A stretch of DNA of 8,962 nucleotides, taken from the NCBI GenBank assembly GCA_016934645.1, contig JAFGSL010000578.1, positions 1 through 8,962 of the forward strand, in the 5' to 3' direction. The DNA is from Anaerolineae bacterium (GTDB lineage: Bacteria; Chloroflexota; Anaerolineae; B4-G1; SLSP01). A program made the translations under genes and the position numbers. This document shows positions 7,070 to 8,962 of the stretch, piece by piece; the first letter of the stretch is position 1, and each line of letters starts with the position of its first letter. The notes under the pieces were generated by a model. That model did no database searches. It saw nothing but the letters and a program-made list of their open reading frames with translations, and was not told the DNA's origin.

Positions 7070-7542
7070 GTCGGTGCCGCCGGAGCGTCGTCTGCCGGCA
7101 TATCATCAGGACAGCGATTCCAACCCAGCCAGTACAGGTCCAGCTCTTGCATCAGCGCGGTGAACTTATTAAAATCTACCGGTTTCACCAGGTAACTGTT
7201 GGCATGGCAGTAATAGGCGCTCTCTAGGTCTTTTTCGGCTTCGGAGGTGGTCAATACCACTACAGGGATGCTACGCAAATTAGGCGACTCTTTGACCTCC
7301 TGAAGCACGCGCAACCCATTGACTTTAGGCAGGTGCAGGTCGAGTAAAATCACATCGGGCCGGGGAAAGGTCCGTGCATCGGCATAGTTGCCACGCGCAA
7401 ATACGTAATCAAGGGCAGCTTCACCGTCCGATACGTGGTAAATATGGCTGGCAGCGTTGTACTGTTCAAAGCTGCGCAACACCAGCTCGGCATGCGCTGG
7501 GTTATCCTCAACCAGCAAAATAGCAAATGCGTCTTTTGTCAT
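7066..7542 (-). CDS. Single-domain response regulator (CheY/Rcp1-like receiver), proximal copy
   Basis: This 158-residue receiver is a paralogue of the one at 6486-6923 and has the same residue numbering through the domain: E12/D13, phosphoacceptor D68 (ILLDLHLPKVNGL), T98/T99, K120 and LYWLGWNR near 136-143. It carries an extra tail of about 13 residues after WNRCP, rich in Asp, Ala and Pro, which the other copy lacks. I choose ATG 7542 (MTKDAF) over the adjacent GTG 7545, because AAGGAG at 7549-7554 is 6 bases from the ATG but only 3 from the GTG. It follows the kinase stop by 27 bases, so the two are almost certainly co-transcribed and this is the most likely cognate receiver. No DNA-binding or enzymatic output domain is present. 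Confidence 0.94.
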   Translation of the reverse strand: MTKDAFAILLVEDNPAHAELVLRSFEQYNAASHIYHVSDGEAALDYVFARGNYADARTFPRPDVILLDLHLPKVNGLRVLQEVKESPNLRSIPVVVLTTSEAEKDLESAYYCHANSYLVKPVDFNKFTALMQELDLYWLGWNRCPDDMPADDAPAAPT

Positions 7543-7548
7543 CACGCT

Positions 7549-7554
7549 CTCCTT
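7549..7554 (-). promoter_or_regulatory. Shine-Dalgarno site choosing ATG 7542 over GTG 7545
   Basis: AAGGAG on the minus strand is spaced 6 bases from ATG 7542. The neighbouring GTG at 7545 would leave only 3 bases, too close for normal initiation. Confidence 0.7.
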
Positions 7555-7569
7555 TCCGTAAAGGCTGCC

Positions 7570-8856
7570 TCAAGAAAATGACAGAGTAAAGCAAAATGTA
7601 CTACCATGCCCTACGCCTTCCGATTCGACCCAAATGTGCCCACCATGGGTTTCGATGATACGCTTGACGATAGTTAAGCCGATACCGGTGCCTTCACTGT
7701 TACTGTCAAGTTTTTCAAACAGACCAAACACCGTGTCATGATCACGCGGATTAATGCCGATGCCATTATCACGCACAAAGTAGACTGTCTCACCGTTCTG
7801 GGCTTGCGCGCCCACTTCGATGCGGGGATGTGGCTGATCCCCCATAAATTTAGCGGCGTTGCTCAGCAAGTTTTGCCATACTTCGCGCAGCCGCGATCGG
7901 TCACCATAGACTTCGGGCATATCTGGCGCGATGTCGACGTGCACGCTGTACGCGGCCAGTTGCCCGGCGACAATCTCAACAGCCTCTCGGGCCAGCGCGT
8001 TCATCGAGATAACTTCAGGTGGATTCGACACCCGCCCAACGCGTGAAAGCTCCAGTAGATCGTTCAGCAAATCCCGCATGGTATCGGCGGCGTTAGCGAT
8101 ACGATTGATGTCACTGTGGATGCGGTCGGCTTTGCCGCTGGCGATGTCTTGTTCTAAATAACCCAAGAATCCTTTGATGGTAATCAAGGGACTTTTCAAA
8201 TCGTGCGAGACGGTGTAGGTAAAACGCTCCAATTCGGCGATGAGCGCTTCGCGCTCACGCTCGGCGCGTTTGCGTTCGGCGATTTCTAATTGCGCGGCCT
8301 CATACAGGTGGGCATTGGCGATAGCAGTGGCTAAATGGTCAGCCATCGCTTGCAGTACAGTGATGTCTTGCGCGGAGAAAGCGTTGTTTTGCACACTCTG
8401 TATGGTGAGTGCCCCGATAGTCTCACCCCTGGCGCTCAGTGGAAGCGCCATTTCAGAATGGGTGTCGGGCAAAAGCGGGTTGGCAAAGCGGGTTGCCTCC
8501 AATTCAACGTCCAGAGCGATGCGCGCTTGAGCGTGGTTGATACACCATCCGATCATCGAGTTGTCGGCAAGGGCAAGTTTGTGTTGCCGGCGGAGCATTT
8601 CTGCGCCCGCCACCCCGGTTCCGGCATGCAAAACTGCATAGCGCCGGGCATCATCGACCAGGAACAATCCCACGTAGTAGCAATCAAAGTGTTCCTGGAT
8701 TAGATTGACGGCCTGATAAAGCAAATCTTCCGGTTCAAGGATAGTAATGGCGATTTTGGAGACTTTCGAAGCCGCCTGGAGCAGCCGGTTCGCCGTCGAT
8801 AGATCGGTCGTGCGTTCCTCAACCTCGTTTCCAAACAATTTGGCATCCAATCGCAT
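7570..8856 (-). CDS. Soluble GAF-domain sensor histidine kinase
   Basis: This 428-residue cytosolic kinase has no membrane segment. It senses through a GAF domain, autophosphorylates and should donate to the receivers encoded just downstream. A short helix (about 10-40, EVEERTTDLSTANRLLQAASKVSK) leads to the GAF domain (about 43-183). A charged coiled coil (about 184-212, with AERKRAERERE) connects to the HisKA domain, with phosphoacceptor H218 in VSHDLKSPL. The catalytic domain shows the N box (NLLSNAAKF, 329-337), G1 box (DNGIGI, 363-368), F box (FGLFEKLD, 377-384) and G2 box (GTGIGLTIV, 389-397). All residues needed for activity are present. The GAF ligand cannot be read from sequence; it lacks the extra domains of a phytochrome. 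ATG 8856 has only a weak GGA ribosome site, and the frame upstream is closed by TGA at 8869-8871. The EERT-type linker so close to the start suggests a shortened relative of larger HAMP- or PAS-containing kinases. Confidence 0.93.
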   Translation of the reverse strand: MRLDAKLFGNEVEERTTDLSTANRLLQAASKVSKIAITILEPEDLLYQAVNLIQEHFDCYYVGLFLVDDARRYAVLHAGTGVAGAEMLRRQHKLALADNSMIGWCINHAQARIALDVELEATRFANPLLPDTHSEMALPLSARGETIGALTIQSVQNNAFSAQDITVLQAMADHLATAIANAHLYEAAQLEIAERKRAEREREALIAELERFTYTVSHDLKSPLITIKGFLGYLEQDIASGKADRIHSDINRIANAADTMRDLLNDLLELSRVGRVSNPPEVISMNALAREAVEIVAGQLAAYSVHVDIAPDMPEVYGDRSRLREVWQNLLSNAAKFMGDQPHPRIEVGAQAQNGETVYFVRDNGIGINPRDHDTVFGLFEKLDSNSEGTGIGLTIVKRIIETHGGHIWVESEGVGHGSTFCFTLSFS

Positions 8857-8907
8857 GTTATGATCCGTTCATGTTAGGCCGTCCAAAGAAAATAAACCAT
8901 CCAGCAA

Positions 8908-8961
8908 TCAAGCCGCCAACGGGGCGATGCGGACAAAGTACTTTTCCAAATCTGGCTCCCG
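8908..8961 (-). CDS. Possible C-terminal tail of an upstream gene, cut by window edge
   Basis: Read on the minus strand from the window edge, 17 codons (REPDLEKYFVRIAPLAA) are open up to TGA at 8908-8910. The composition and mostly G/C third positions look protein-like, and it lies in the same frame as the kinase. It would end 51 bases before the kinase start, suggesting an operon partner. A second frame is also open, to TAA at 8858-8860, but has less typical codon use. The stretch is too short to identify or to be sure it is coding. Confidence 0.3.
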   Translation of the reverse strand, partial: REPDLEKYFVRIAPLAA

Positions 8962-8962
8962 T

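Noticed and set aside
1..8962. CRISPR array, tRNA, rRNA, transposase, toxin-antitoxin or phage defence genes
   Set aside because: I looked for regularly spaced repeats, tRNA-like folds and hallmark protein motifs on both strands and found none.

Overview
The window reads as an ordinary chromosomal segment of a moderately GC-rich bacterium, most likely a member of the Chloroflexota (Anaerolineae/Caldilineae-like). This placement is inferred from the gene mix: a LysM/L,D-transpeptidase exoprotein, a PA14 plus golvesin-type secreted protein, a RACo-like ferredoxin/ASKHA protein, and a GAF histidine kinase with small Rcp1-like receivers ending in a YWL-WNR motif. No 16S or other marker is present to confirm it. 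I see no phage genes, transposase, tRNA, rRNA or CRISPR array.

Layout. (1) 1-947, minus strand: 5' part of a secreted protein with a signal peptide, three LysM repeats and the start of a YkuD transpeptidase domain; its 3' end lies outside the window. It has its own sigma70-type promoter at 1002-1030. (2) 1179-2489, minus: a secreted protein with two tandem PA14 domains and a golvesin/xanthan-lyase type C-terminal domain. A strong hairpin at 1107-1141 separates it from gene 1. (3) 2490-2790: a divergent intergenic region with small repeats and a palindrome. (4) 2791-4671, plus: a RACo-type reductive activator of corrinoid proteins (2Fe-2S domain plus ASKHA ATPase domain). (5) 4672-4733: a compact cluster of AATTCG repeats. 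(6) 4756-6408, plus: phosphoglucomutase. (7) 6414-6480: a 67-bp unit with near-matching inverted ends between convergent genes. (8) 8856 to 6486, minus: a soluble GAF histidine kinase followed by two paralogous single-domain response regulators (7542-7066 and 6923-6486). (9) 8857-8962: a short upstream stretch, possibly holding the tail of another reading frame.

How the genes relate. Genes 1 and 2 are both exported and probably act at the cell surface, one on peptidoglycan and one as a sugar-binding or adhesive protein. The kinase and two receivers form a phosphorelay-like cassette with no DNA-binding output domain, so signalling must go through protein-protein contacts or elements outside the window. 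The RACo-like protein and phosphoglucomutase share a strand but not an obvious pathway: one reactivates cobalamin proteins and the other interconverts glucose-1-phosphate and glucose-6-phosphate. I find no clear evidence of a previously undescribed multi-gene system. The points most worth a second look are the one-kinase/two-receiver cassette and its possibly truncated kinase, the orphan corrinoid activator, and the two small repeat units at 4672-4733 and 6414-6480.
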